Assembly (NCBI GenBank): GCA_000934455.1
Contig: KN883688.1
Coordinates: forward strand, 93,711-120,072
Origin: Apostichopus parvimensis
Taxonomy: Eukaryota > Echinodermata > Holothuroidea > Aspidochirotida > Stichopodidae
Reading direction: 5' to 3'
DNA length: 26,362 nt
Both the position numbers and the translations under genes were made by a program. Below the pieces are notes generated by a model that worked only from the letters and a program-made list of their open reading frames with translations, did not search any database and had not been told where the DNA came from. This document shows positions 1 through 10,172 of this stretch, piece after piece (the first letter of the stretch is position 1; every line of letters begins with the position of its first letter).

Positions 1-817
1 CATATATATATTATATTCCCAATATAAAGGGACCAACCACAGTAAAATGCAGAGCTCAGATATATATAATATTATCTACTACTGTAGTAGCTACATATAA
101 GTATACTAAGACTGATAAACAGAAAAACGTACAGACGAACACCCTCACACACACACACATTGGCATGTACCCTCCTGAACAGTTTCACTCATGAATAATT
201 TAATACTAATATCAATCAAATTAAGATAAAACTAGAGAAAAGCAAATAATAAACTGTATATCAAACAATCTCAAGGGAAATATGTATGTATGAATTGTAC
301 ATCCCTTTATCATCATACACAAACACACATACCCATACACACACACAGCAGTATACTCACACATGCACAGTAATACTAATTGTAACAAAAAGAGACAAGA
401 TCTCAATGGATGGATGGATTCTGTGAGGATGAAAAAATTTGCACGGTCACTTTCAATATTTTTGTAGCTGCATGCAAAGTAATTTTTCTCGCAAACTGAC
501 AGTACAGTAGTCATATGTATGCATAGTATTTATGCTGCGCGCCATTTTAAGCTAAATGAACTATTAAAATGCATCATGGTTCCAATGTATACATTGCATG
601 TTGTCGCCCCTTGCTGCTAGGGTTTATATTCTTTACTTCAAACATTAATGTCATTACATGCACTGTAAAGTTTGAAAATGGAAGAAAATTAGTGTTTCCA
701 GGAAGTTATCATCAGGGCGAAAACTTTGTCGGCGCAAACGCTATTAAAATTTGAACGTTAAATTATTCCATGTACTGTCGTATAGTTAAATTATCGCATC
801 CCAATATGATAAAAAAC
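1..817. other. AT-rich DNA with TA and CA microsatellites
   Basis: Contains TATATA strings at 1-75, a short (CA)n at about 145-160, and degenerate ACACA/CATACA runs at 317-365. Short open frames on both strands have no recognisable product. No gene is seen. Confidence 0.6.
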
Positions 818-950
818 ACAGTCAAGTTGCTACTGTACTGCAAGTGTAAAAGATCAAGTATAGCAGTCTTCTGCACAGGAGAAAGTCATGTTCAATGCGA
901 GAAAAAAATTAAGAGACCTTTGAAAAATACTACACAAATTTGAACGCTAA
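817..950 (+). repeat. Direct repeat A, copy 1
   Basis: Starts CACAGTCAAGTTGCT and includes AAAAGATCAAGTATA, GTCTTCTGCACAGGAGAAAG, TTCAATGCGAGAAAA and AAAAATACTACACAAA. It is repeated in the same orientation about 428 bp downstream with a few substitutions and small indels. Confidence 0.85.
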
Positions 951-1244
951 TTCCAAGACTGGTCACAGGTCTTCCACAATATATGCAAATATCAGACATA
1001 AAATACTTTACATTTATGCAAAAGATGCCTCCAAACTTGACACAAAGTTAGGGCAATCTGGATTTGGTTGCTAGGCGTGGCCGTATCCCAGCAACCAAAA
1101 AGTTTTCAAATTTTTTTTGGCCCACTTTCATCCTTTGAGACATGTGGCAAGACACCATGTATCAATTTCAGGCGATTCTGAGAGGGTCGACGTGGAATCG
1201 ACCTAAAAATCTGTTGATTTGGCATGAATTGACCCGTATATAAG

Positions 1245-1388
1245 CACAGTCAATTTGCTGCTGTACTGCAAACTGTGTAAAAGATCAAGTATATGTAGCA
1301 GTCTTCTACACAGGAGAAAGTCATATTCAATGCGAGAAAACAATACAGAGCCCTTCGAAAAATACTACACAAAATTTGACACTAAACT
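1245..1388 (+). repeat. Direct repeat A, copy 2
   Basis: Second copy of the 817-950 repeat (CACAGTCAATTTGCT ... GTCTTCTACACAGGAGAAAG ... TTCAATGCGAGAAAA ... AAAAATACTACACAAAA). Between the copies lies a small inverted pair at 1067-1095, GTTGCTAGG...CCCAGCAAC. This is probably a local segmental duplication or an element with repeated ends. Confidence 0.85.
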
Positions 1389-1897
1389 ACTTCCATGTCT
1401 GTACAGTACATACACACAGTAAAGTATGTAAACTACTTTAACTTGGAAACCTACACTCACCAAACTGTGATCGATTAAGTATGACAAACATTTTCCTTCT
1501 TTTTTTGTTTTGCGCCCGTACCTTGTTAATTATTTTTTTTTTTTAAAACATTTGATGGCAGTTGGTATAAGTGGGAAGAGGCCAACGACAGTGTAGAATT
1601 TCAAGAGTTTTGGCAGCGGAAAGGAAATTCCTGTAATCCAGTAGCCCGATGCCATTACTACTACGGTTTATTCACCGGGATGGCGTAGAGAACGTTCTAC
1701 GGTACCTACACACCGATAATCGATCTTTTGTTTAAAGGCCTGATCTAATGAAGGGTGATTGACTCACTGATAGTGTGTTAATACTGTTTGTCTTTGCATT
1801 TTAACAATTACTCCAAAACTTACCGATCTGGATATTAATTACGAGTGACGAATTAAAGCGAAAAATATTCCACAAAATAACAATAGGATGATGAAGA

Positions 1898-2049
1898 CAC
1901 TTTGGGTGGTATAATGAGAAGGTAGGGCATTGACCAGAGGGGGCCAGTCATAGAGGGCGCACAGTGTTAAAAGGTTACCAGGACATTCTAGGCACGGTAG
2001 AACGAGAGTGATAAGGTTGTGGGGAGACAGGTAAGCGAGGAACAAAGTA
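1898..2049 (+). repeat. Dispersed 150-bp repeat R, copy 1
   Basis: Starts with GACACTTTGGGTGGTATAATG, contains GTGTTAAAAGGTTACCAGGA and ends TGTGGGGAGACAGGTAAGCG followed by AGGAACAAAGTAAA. Two further copies in the same orientation lie at 16378 and 16949. Read on the minus strand it has an open frame, LAYLSPHNL.TLVLPCLECP, in this copy. The family is unknown to me. Confidence 0.85.
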
Positions 2050-2353
2050 AATTTACATATACCTATATACCTTCTTATTTGGTTTATAGAGCTTAATTAT
2101 GCAAATATGAAAACACAGCTGATTGCATAATTTGTTTACCAGTTCAATCGTGTTTGCATGTAGCACTTCACCACATACATGTGCAACATTGGATACCTTA
2201 ATTTGAGGTACTTCAGTAGCTTCCATTAATGGTTTATGAGTCCATATCATAAGAATCAAATCTTCATTTCATATTTTGTTTAAAGTTTTTTAGCAGTTTA
2301 ATAAACACATAATCAATTGCCTGATAACTTCCAAGGTCGTTAGGGCTGCATAC

Positions 2354-2515
2354 GGGGAATAAATCAGTGTTCAAATTTTGCATAGCAGTTTTGGAGGCTC
2401 TATATTCATATACAGTTCCTTTGTACAAACACTGCTACACACCTATGTAATTGTACAACAAATTTGCATAGCATTTTGCATAGCATTTTGCCATGCGATA
2501 CCGGATAATTTATTC
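2354..2515 (+). repeat. Dispersed repeat S, copy 1
   Basis: GGGAATAAA, GTGTTCAAATTTTGCATAGC and GCGATACCGGAT are shared in order with 15334-15520. The two copies have diverged by indels in the middle. Origin unknown. Confidence 0.65.
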
Positions 2516-2659
2516 CCTGATACATGCTAATGACATGGGAAAGCGTTCATCAATGTTAACACGGAAAGTTGACGAAAAACATTTGTATGCCGGCTACAGT
2601 GGCTAAAGGGTATGAACACGTTAGAGGTTGCATGATCTAACATTTCATGATTGATTGGA

Positions 2660-2930
2660 TAACAGCATTTGTCGTGCTTCTCTATTGGAACAATGAGGCT
2701 TAAAAACCGGGAGGTTCGGGGTTCAATTCCCTGCTGGGTCATAGTTTAAAAGGTGGGTTTTTCATCCAAGAAGCAATCTACGGTTTTCCCATCTAGAATG
2801 ACTTTCTAAAATTAAAAAGATTCCCAAAATTTGAATTAAAATGTCGCCACCCAACGTGAAAGCTGTAATCCATAAGCCCTTGCGGGCTTCTCCCACATTC
2901 GTGGTCGCTTTTAAGCGTGGTAAGAGTAAC
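2660..2930 (+). mobile_element. Probable tRNA-derived SINE (degenerate)
   Basis: At about 2712-2741 the sequence GGTTCGGGGTTCAATTCCCT followed by GCTGGGTCATAG looks like the T-arm and 3' acceptor of a tRNA (B box GGTTCAATTCC). The A box is poor. About 150 bp further, AAGCCCTTGCGGGCTTCTCC forms a short hairpin like those found near the 3' end of many SINEs. The minus-strand peptide MTQQGIEPRTSR is what such tRNA-like sequence typically yields in reverse. Ends are not defined. Confidence 0.5.
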
Positions 2931-3396
2931 CATAGAACTGGTCTAATTACTGCGATTTCTGGAAAGTACTCCTTTAACTGGCCTGATGTACTACTTAATA
3001 TCTAGATATATAGATACATACAAACATAAAGTGACTGGTAGGAAACTGTATCCATGGGGATCATATTACAGCATGCTGTTTGCAGCATAGAACTGGTCTT
3101 ATTACTACGGTTTCTGGAAAGAACTCCTTTCACTGTCCTGATGTACTACTTCATCTAGATACATAGATACATGTATATAGTGGCTGGTAGGAAACCGTAT
3201 CCATGGGGATCATATTTCAGCATGCTGTTTGCAGCATAGAACTGGTCTTATTACTACGGTTTCTGGAAAGTACTCCTTAAACTGTCCTGATGTACTACTT
3301 AATATCTAGATATATAGATACATGTATACAAACATAAAGTGACTGGTAGGAAACCGTATCCATGGGGATCATATTTCAGCATGCTGTTTGCAGCAT
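2931..3396 (+). repeat. Tandem array, three 149-162 bp units
   Basis: Units begin with CATAGAACTGGTCT at 2931, 3086 and 3235. Each carries TTTCTGGAAAG, CTGATGTACTACTT, GTATCCATGGGGATCATAT and CAGCATGCTGTTTGCAGCAT. The middle unit lacks a few bases around ATCTAGATATATAGATAC. Units 1 and 3 are alike in this part, so unit 2 has drifted on its own. Confidence 0.9.
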
Positions 3397-5097
3397 GTAT
3401 GAGTAATGTGGGAGATACACTCGACAGTTCTTAATGAGGGCAGTTCCGTAAACTAGTAAACCTTTTCATCAAAAATTAAAACACGTTGAATCATTATATG
3501 TAGGTTATCAGATGAAAGCTAAAACTATGGAGTTTCATAATATGTAGCTAATTTTCACAGAACACATTGTTTTCAGGCAGATTAAGGTGTGTATTAGTCA
3601 ACCGAAAAAATCTCAAATTTGCTTCACAAAAATCACCCCAAAACAAAATGCCTATTTTTGCCTGTGTATCTTCAGAGGAATAAATATTCTTGGATTTGCT
3701 GAAGTGATATAATATATAGATTCAATTTACAAAGAGATAAAGTTGCAGGGATTTTCAGTTTTCTGAGAATAACTTTTTTTACAAATGTAAATTGTCATGT
3801 GTACGTCCGTCACAGAAAAATCACATTTTTTAAAATTTCATATAGAAGGAGGTACCCAGATTTCAAGACATCTACAATTCAATGCACATTTTGAACACTC
3901 AATAACTACATAATGTGCCTTTAATTCCTAGGATTTTATTTTTTCAGAAAATGCTGTGACAGACGTACGTATTTTCGTACGTCCGTCACGTACGTCCGTC
4001 ACGCGTACGTCCGTCACATTATTTTTGTTTAGATAAACAATGTATTTTAACATGTTTATCACTACATTACCTCTGAATTTAATAATTAAACCCATTTAGT
4101 CATTAACACAGACATTAGGTAGTTTTGTGGTTGTTTCATTAGCATAAATGTAGTGGTATGCAAACACTGCATACTACAGTGTCAACTAGCATATATATTT
4201 GTGTTATTGGTTAGCACTTGGCAAGATATCAAAGAAATGGCATGGTATTGAACCACATGTACAGTATGCTATTGTCTACAATGATATAACACTTTCATCT
4301 AAAAGCCTTGTTCACATTAGAAAATGCACAGAGGGGATCCGATCGAATCATATCTCCTGCTCGAGATCAACATCCTAGTGTAAATACTATCCTACTCAGA
4401 GTCAGACCGCGACATGTTGGTCCCTGTTCTGGGGGATATCAGTTCCAGAGTGTGAACACTCGGGGGAACCAAGGTGACCTGAGATCAAGGCAAACGAACT
4501 ACATAACACCATGCCTGTTCCACGCACTATTAGGCAAATTAGCCATGGACATATATGGAACTATTAGCTACAAACTATTTGTTTGTGAACAACATTGTCT
4601 GCCATTTATTCTTCCCTCTGACCATGAGGTTTCCTTTCGATATCCAACATATATATTACACTGTGTTCAACTAGTTTTGAGTAAATAATAAATCAGTTTT
4701 GGAAGGAAGATTGTCTGAGAGTCATCAAGAACTGTTATTGCAATTGTTAGTATTTTTTTACTGCTGTAGTATGCATGTTATTGTTTTGATGTAATTTGTT
4801 CTACATTTGCTTTAGGTTCATTATCTTTTGTGTTGGGTTTCAGGTATCATTATGTGGAGGAAAAGTTAATTTTGAGCCACATGTGCTCTTACTTTTATGT
4901 TGGTGGACAGAGTTACCAGATGGTTCTTTCTTAACTTCACAGTGTTTGTGTGTATTACTTTTATACATGTTACATAGTTGCTATACTAACCAAGGGTGTG
5001 CCGCTGTATCTCTGTATCTTGACATGAGATATTTAAGAACTATTGCCAGTAATTGCTCTCACTACTGAATAGCTATTTGTAGTATGCACACCCTGGT

Positions 5098-5146
5098 TAT
5101 AACACTGACTTCACTTGTTATAACAGTGTTATAACACTGACTTCTT
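5098..5146 (+). repeat. Short direct repeat with TTATAAC motif
   Basis: GTTATAACACTGACTT occurs twice, about 30 bp apart, separated by CACTTGTTATAACAGTG. The segment is also partly self-complementary (GTTATAACAGTGTTATAAC). Confidence 0.8.
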
Positions 5147-5236
5147 TCTCCCACTTTCACCTGAATCTTGAATCTATATACATTGCATGCAGAATTTAGT
5201 GACACTCATCTATATTAGAAATTTGCCATACACTTT

Positions 5237-5303
5237 GTGCATTTGCACTTTTGTGCATTTGCACTTTTGTGCATTTGCACTTTTGTGCATTTGCACTTTT
5301 GTG
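5237..5303 (+). repeat. 16-bp minisatellite, four units
   Basis: Four essentially perfect copies of GTGCATTTGCACTTTT starting at 5237, 5253, 5269 and 5285. Each unit contains a self-complementary GTGCA-TT-TGCAC, so the array can form a row of small hairpins. Confidence 0.95.
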
Positions 5304-6659
5304 AGAGTCACCATACAAATATTGTAACTTCCTGTTCATTGACTCAGAGTGGGAAATCAGAGCTGGAGCATGAGTTCAAGTGTGAACACTATAGGAGATT
5401 TTGGAAACATATTTGCGGTTAATTTGTCAACACAGGACTAAGAACAGGGGATCCAATGTGAACACAGCCTAAGAGCTCCTGAAGCAATACAACACAATGT
5501 ATCACATAATCACACATCTGAATTTCTTGTTTGCTGAAAAGTGCTGTTATATCATCCATACAGAAACTTGCAGTACATGTATTTTAATAAAAAAAATTGT
5601 CAAGTAAATAAACAGGGTGTGAAGAAAAGTGAATGAAAAATGGTTTGGTGCTCATACCATCTTAATGTTAATAAAGACCCATCATTCTGACCCACTAGAG
5701 GAACTTCAACACCCTAGGGGTCTAACATCTGTATTGTTTGAAATGATGCACACACAATTTTAAATGAGCTTACCATTACCATTTCAAGTGATGATTTGCA
5801 TACAACTTAAAGTGAAATATAGATTTCCAATAGAATATAAATTTTGTGAGAGGGTAAACCTTCTTTTCACTATTACTTTTACCTAAGTTGTTCCATTAGA
5901 CACAAGTAAATGCTGCATTATTGTGTACATCTGTCAACAATGGAAACTCTGGGTGAAGCCCTGTCACAAATTGAAATTTTAGGGATACCAAGTAGCGCTT
6001 TTGTTTGTGACGGACGTACATTTACTATATAATTTCACACGTGTACGTCCGTCACAAAAAATTGTACGTCCGTCACAGAGGAATTTTTGAAAATATTTCA
6101 GGGAAGTGATAAAGGTTTCAACTGCTTGTTGTATAGTAGTTTTTAATTGTATCCCATTCCAATTCACAGAAATTTTCAAAAGAAAAATACGAACTGAAAA
6201 AGTCACTTTCTCTGGGTACGTCCGTCACAGGGAGGTTTTTTGAGTATTTTTGTAGTTTATTTGGATGGACAAGGAATGAAACTCCATACAAGAACAGTAC
6301 AAGGTAGATGTTCCATAAAACCCAAATGAAAAGTTATCTCCTATATATAGCCATTGAGATATCGATCAACAAACTGTCCGAAATGTACGTCCGACTTTAC
6401 GGAATTGCCCATGATAGACTTAAACTTTTAACTTAATACATTGTAAACTGTGTATGCTACCTGTACAAAAAATTGATATCATATTGAAGAGACTACTAGG
6501 TAGGGAGCCCTTGGGGAATTAGTGATAGTACTGGTTAGACACAGACATACACATGAACAGTACCAGCGAGTATTACACATGATCTCATATAGAGGCACAG
6601 GACCTGTGTAGTGTTCAAAGTCCTCAAGTTTTTATGTTCACAATATCTAAGTGGCTCAG

Positions 6660-7425
6660 TAAAAAAAGAGTGGTCGTTGTTACAGGGGCTTAACTGTATT
6701 AACATATATTCAATTATAATGTGAAAGAAATGTAGTTACAATATAGTAACAATTTCATGTTGGAAACTTGGTAAATATGAAAGGTTAGGATTATTACACT
6801 GCATTATGTACTGTGTTAGGCTATATAGTGCCAATCTGAAAGAGAGACAGAATTATATACTATATTAGTCAGGGCTGGAGATGAAAACAGATTCATTTAT
6901 GAGAAAAAGATGGTGGTTGTTACAGTGGCTTAACTGTATTAATGTTCAGATTCAACTATAATGAGAAAGAAATGTAGTAACAATATAGTAACACTGAATT
7001 TCATGTTGGAAACTTGGTAAATGTAAGAGGTTAGGATTTTTACACTGTATATGTACTGTGTTAGGCTATATAGTGCCAATCTGAAAGAGAGACAGAATTA
7101 CTAGTACAAGTAGTATAAAAAGTTACTCAAGTTAGGATTATTACACTGCATTATATGTACTGTGTTAGGCCATATAGTGCCAATCTGAAAGAGAGACAGA
7201 ATTACTTTATTAGTCAGGGCTGGAGATGAAAACAGATTCATTAATGAGAAAGAAATGATGACCATAATTAAGTAACAATTTCATGTTGGAAACTTGGTAA
7301 ATATAAGAGGTTAGGATTATTACACTGCATATATGTACTGTGTTAGGCAGAAAAGTTGGTTTCAGGTAAATCAGGTTAGGCTTCAAAACACTGCATACAT
7401 GTGCTGTGTTAGGCAGATAAGGTTG
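6660..7425 (+). repeat. Degenerate tandem array, about 240-bp units
   Basis: GTTACAGGGGCTTAACTGTA (6680) recurs as GTTACAGTGGCTTAACTGTA (6920). TTCATGTTGGAAACTTGGTA occurs three times (about 6756, 7001, 7280). TATAGTGCCAATCTGAAAGA occurs three times (about 6824, 7067, 7173). GAAAACAGATTCATT occurs at about 6884 and 7228. Units 3 and 4 are partial, so unequal exchange and deletion have reshaped the array. Confidence 0.85.
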
Positions 7426-8357
7426 GTGTCTCTACTCTCTACTGATGAAGAGGTTATGCTTTTGCTCTGACACACAGTCTCTATCAATACACAAATTACA
7501 AATGATGGCAGAAATGTTACATACATGCTATCAAATTTATGGAAGAAAGAATATTGACAAAAATAATGGGAAAATATCAAAACTTAGATATTTCCAAAAT
7601 GAGAGAGTATATAATTAGATGTTGATGTACAATAGCACTGCATAAAGGTACTTAGTTCCGGTGTCAGTTATGATTACATGTACAGTAAATCTATACATCA
7701 CAACGAAATCAGAGTGACATAGAGACAGGTAAGTAGAAAAATACAGACTACTAATTTATCCCAATCTTTCATGGCCTTTGAGAGATCTGCAAAATCTTTC
7801 CCTCAGGCCTTTCAGTAATTCAACAAAATTTGATTTAACCGTCATTTATATAGTCCCTCCATCTGGTACATGATTTTGTCACGTCTAATGCATTGAATTA
7901 ATGTAGTTCCAGTATGCATGCATGTGACACTATGGATATTTATTGTGGCAGACAATATCAATATCATCTTAAGAGTCTTTGAAAAAGAAATCGGATCTCA
8001 ATATCTTGTATACACCTTTGAATGTGAGATACTTTTGGTTGAATGAATGAAGGAGCTGTAAACGATTCTCTCAGCTCGTCAGAACTGTTGTGATTACTTG
8101 TTTTGTTTAAAGGGGTATACCAATTATGGCTGATATATTAGTCGAAATGCAAGTTACACAAAACGTTCTACCAAATGTAAGTTCCTATCATTTAATCTTC
8201 CTTTTTTGATAAATCATTTATGTGAAAATATGGAATGTTGATGAAATTAGAACTACTATACTTAGCTATTGTTCTCTGTACTGAGGGAAAAAAACTGTCC
8301 TCAATATTTCCCCCTATTCATTGATATTAAGTGAGTTAAAAACATTTACAGTTCAAA

Positions 8358-8389
8358 CCCCCCCCCCTGCCAACCCCTCCCCCCCCCCA
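8358..8389 (-). other. C-run cluster, quadruplex-capable on the minus strand
   Basis: Runs of 10, 4 and 10 C interrupted by short spacers (CTGCCAA, T). On the minus strand this gives several closely spaced G runs, enough for a four-tract quadruplex. Confidence 0.6.
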
Positions 8390-8806
8390 CACTGTGGTTA
8401 TGATACTCAGCTGGTGCCAGGTGCATGCACATAAATATCCACCCATTTGAAAAAAATTACTATACAAAATGTTATGAGGATCTGTGAGTTTGACCTTAGA
8501 ACTAATATATATGTAGAACATTTTGGTTTTGCATTAATTAAACTAATATTAGCTGTTGGAATACCCCTTAAATAATGAAATAGTAAGCACATCATTCTGA
8601 TGAGGCATGACTGTAGTTCAAGCTGGGTTTAACAGCTGCTAAGAAGTGAAACTAGAGTGAGGAATAGTTAATGGAGCATCTTAAATGAGGGTAGGGGTTG
8701 AAACATACCGCAATGCCAATCAGGATCTCTCCGTAAATTAATTATAAATCCTAAGTGACTTGTGAAACTAAATTAGTTAAGTCTCTGAAAAGCAATACTT
8801 TTTATC

Positions 8807-8995
8807 TTGAAAAGTGATTCATTTTCATTTTGGGCAGTTAAACTTTATATGGCACTTTACGACGCATGGATAAACAGATGCTTTGCTCGGCCGAAGGCAA
8901 ATTTCCCTCGTGGGGAATACGTCTTCCTCTCTGTACGGCGAAAGTCCGTAATTAAGTACACCGAACAAGGAAAAGCAGGCCTGCAGATATATTGA
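8807..8995. other. GC-richer island with small hairpins; unidentified
   Basis: Unlike its AT-rich surroundings. It contains TTCCC-TCGTG-GGGAA (8903-8917), TACGG-CGAAAGT-CCGTA (8934-8950), the palindrome TCGGCCGA (8887-8894) and GCAGGCCTGC (8975-8984). Both strands are open: the plus strand reads ...FPRGEYVFLSVRRKSV... to a stop at 8995, after a TTTTCATTTTGGGCAG acceptor-like string; the minus strand is also open after an ATCTGCAG acceptor-like string. I recognise no protein. It could be a structured non-coding RNA, a mobile-element remnant or an exon of something else. Confidence 0.35.
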
Positions 8996-10172
8996 AGATC
9001 ACCTCTTGTATATAAATATATACAAAGTTGTAGCAGACACAGACTTTGTGTTCGAAATCAAACTAGAAAGTATCAAATTGAAAAGGAAAAAAAATATGAG
9101 AAATGACAAAAAAAAAATTGGGATCGAGTAATATCGATGGCTAGCTTCCTTGTTCAATGCTTGATCTTGCACTGTTGTCCTGAATGCAACAGGCTCACAG
9201 ATATATATAGAAGTTTTAATCATGGCATAAAAATATGACAGGTTTGTTAATAAGGAGAGGAAGTCTGCAGGTGTATATATTTATTGTTAGTTTATTTTCT
9301 GTTATACTGTACTGCTGTTACATACACATGTAGATCTATCTACTTGTGAAACGAATAACACACAGCATACAAGTACATGGTTAATGTTGGTTTCTGATAG
9401 CTTGTGATGCATGGCGCCTGAAGCTCTGATCGTCTGTAAAACATTGAAGGGATTTATCCTAAATCTGCTATATTTTATAGCCTCTTTGCTGTATCCAAAT
9501 ATGGTCAAACATACAGCAAAGCAACTGCAGCTACAGTATGTCCTCTCCAGATTTCTTTTCAATCTATTTTTTCTAATCTTTGTTTCTACGCAGAATGTTT
9601 GTTAAAATTTCAATATTCTACTATGACAACATCTCATGTAAAAATGCTAAAATTTGTTCAACTTTGTGACCATTTTAGCATACAATAGACTTTCAGTATA
9701 TAGATCTAGCATTTCTGTGTCACAACAACATTTATCAGTCAAATTTTCCAGGAGAGTTAAATAAAAAATGTTTACAATTCAAAAATAGAATCGTGATAGA
9801 AGAGTGACTATTAGATTAAATAGGGAAAATGTTATTAAGCAAAAGTTAAAATTGCAATAAAAACTTCAGAAACAGTACTGAGTTTCTGGTAGAAAGCGAC
9901 AAGAAAATTCTGGGTTAATTTCAAATAAAACTCGACGATGATGTGCGTTATTTGTGAGCGCTGTGAATACAAAGTAGATCATGGGTTTAATACAAAACTG
10001 ACAAGTTTTGGTTAAAAAGGTGCATTCTTATCTCTAGAGGAGAAAGAGAGAAAAGTAGAAAAGTTAATTCGTTATTCCAGTACTGTGTTGAATTAGTATA
10101 TGGGAAAGGTGATGAACGTAGCACGGACGTGTGTTTGGTTAGGTCGGTGCGTCGTATCAAATATATCCTAAC

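Larger units (their letters stand above)
4304..5470. mobile_element. Nested element with TTGTTCACATTAG-type inverted ends
   Basis: Left end AGCCTTGTTCACATTAG (4304-4320) matches the inverse of the right end, CCAATGTGAACACAGCCT (about 5453-5470). GGGGATCC lies just inside both ends. The flanks read CTAAA on the left and TAAGAG on the right, so a TAA-like target duplication is possible. This would suit a PIF/Harbinger-like element, but no transposase was recognised. Open frames at 4308-4688 and 4796-5068 have no motif I can name. It lies within the 3438-6410 transposon, so it inserted later. Confidence 0.5.
3438..6410. mobile_element. DNA transposon (about 3 kb) with 15-bp inverted ends and subterminal motif clusters
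   Basis: Seen: GGGCAGTTCCGTAAA at 3438-3452 and its reverse complement with one change (TTTACGGAATTGCCC) at 6396-6410. Both ends are flanked by ATGA (3434-3437 and 6411-6414), a possible 4-bp target duplication. TATGGAGTTTCAT recurs inverted about 90-120 bp inside each end. The 13-bp motif GTACGTCCGTCAC occurs in clusters near both ends (3801, 3977, 3990, 4005, 6043, 6064, 6216, plus inverted 3956 with one mismatch and inverted 6007, and a partial at 6385). Inferred: a non-autonomous or decayed cut-and-paste element, the motif being a transposase-binding-like subterminal repeat. I recognise no transposase and cannot assign a superfamily. Confidence 0.7.
6411..10172. other. Non-coding AT-rich stretch 3' of the acidic exon
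   Basis: It should be intron of the PDZ gene, or its 3' flank, because the acidic exon ends at a donor. A 3' exon with an ezrin-binding-like end was looked for on the minus strand and not recognised. Apart from the tandem array (6660-7425), the C-run near 8358-8389 and the hairpin-rich island (8807-8995), I see only AT-rich sequence and short open frames without coding character. Confidence 0.5.

Noticed and set aside
317-365. Telomere-like or regulatory CA tract
   Set aside because: Ordinary imperfect (CA)n microsatellite.
2053-2259. Minus-strand open frame MEATEVPQIKVSNVAHVCGE as a coding exon
   Set aside because: Reasonable composition but no splice sites I trust, no recognised family, and it ends against a dispersed repeat.
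4308-5068. Transposase gene of the nested element
   Set aside because: The open frames show no DDE, helix-turn-helix or zinc-finger pattern I can recognise, and the Cys/Leu-rich content looks accidental.
2931-7425. CRISPR array
   Set aside because: Repeats here are long tandem units or transposon motifs without regular unique spacers, and the window is eukaryotic.
7760-7840. Candidate 3' exon (minus, ELLKGLRERFCRSLKGHERL then stop) for the PDZ gene
   Set aside because: It lacks the Trp- and Phe-containing ezrin-binding pattern expected at a NHERF1/2 C-terminus and has no convincing acceptor.
9987-10172. Continuation of the acidic frame to a stop at 9987
   Set aside because: Composition shifts abruptly to AT-rich and the residues lose the acidic bias; more likely intron read-through, kept only as an alternative end.
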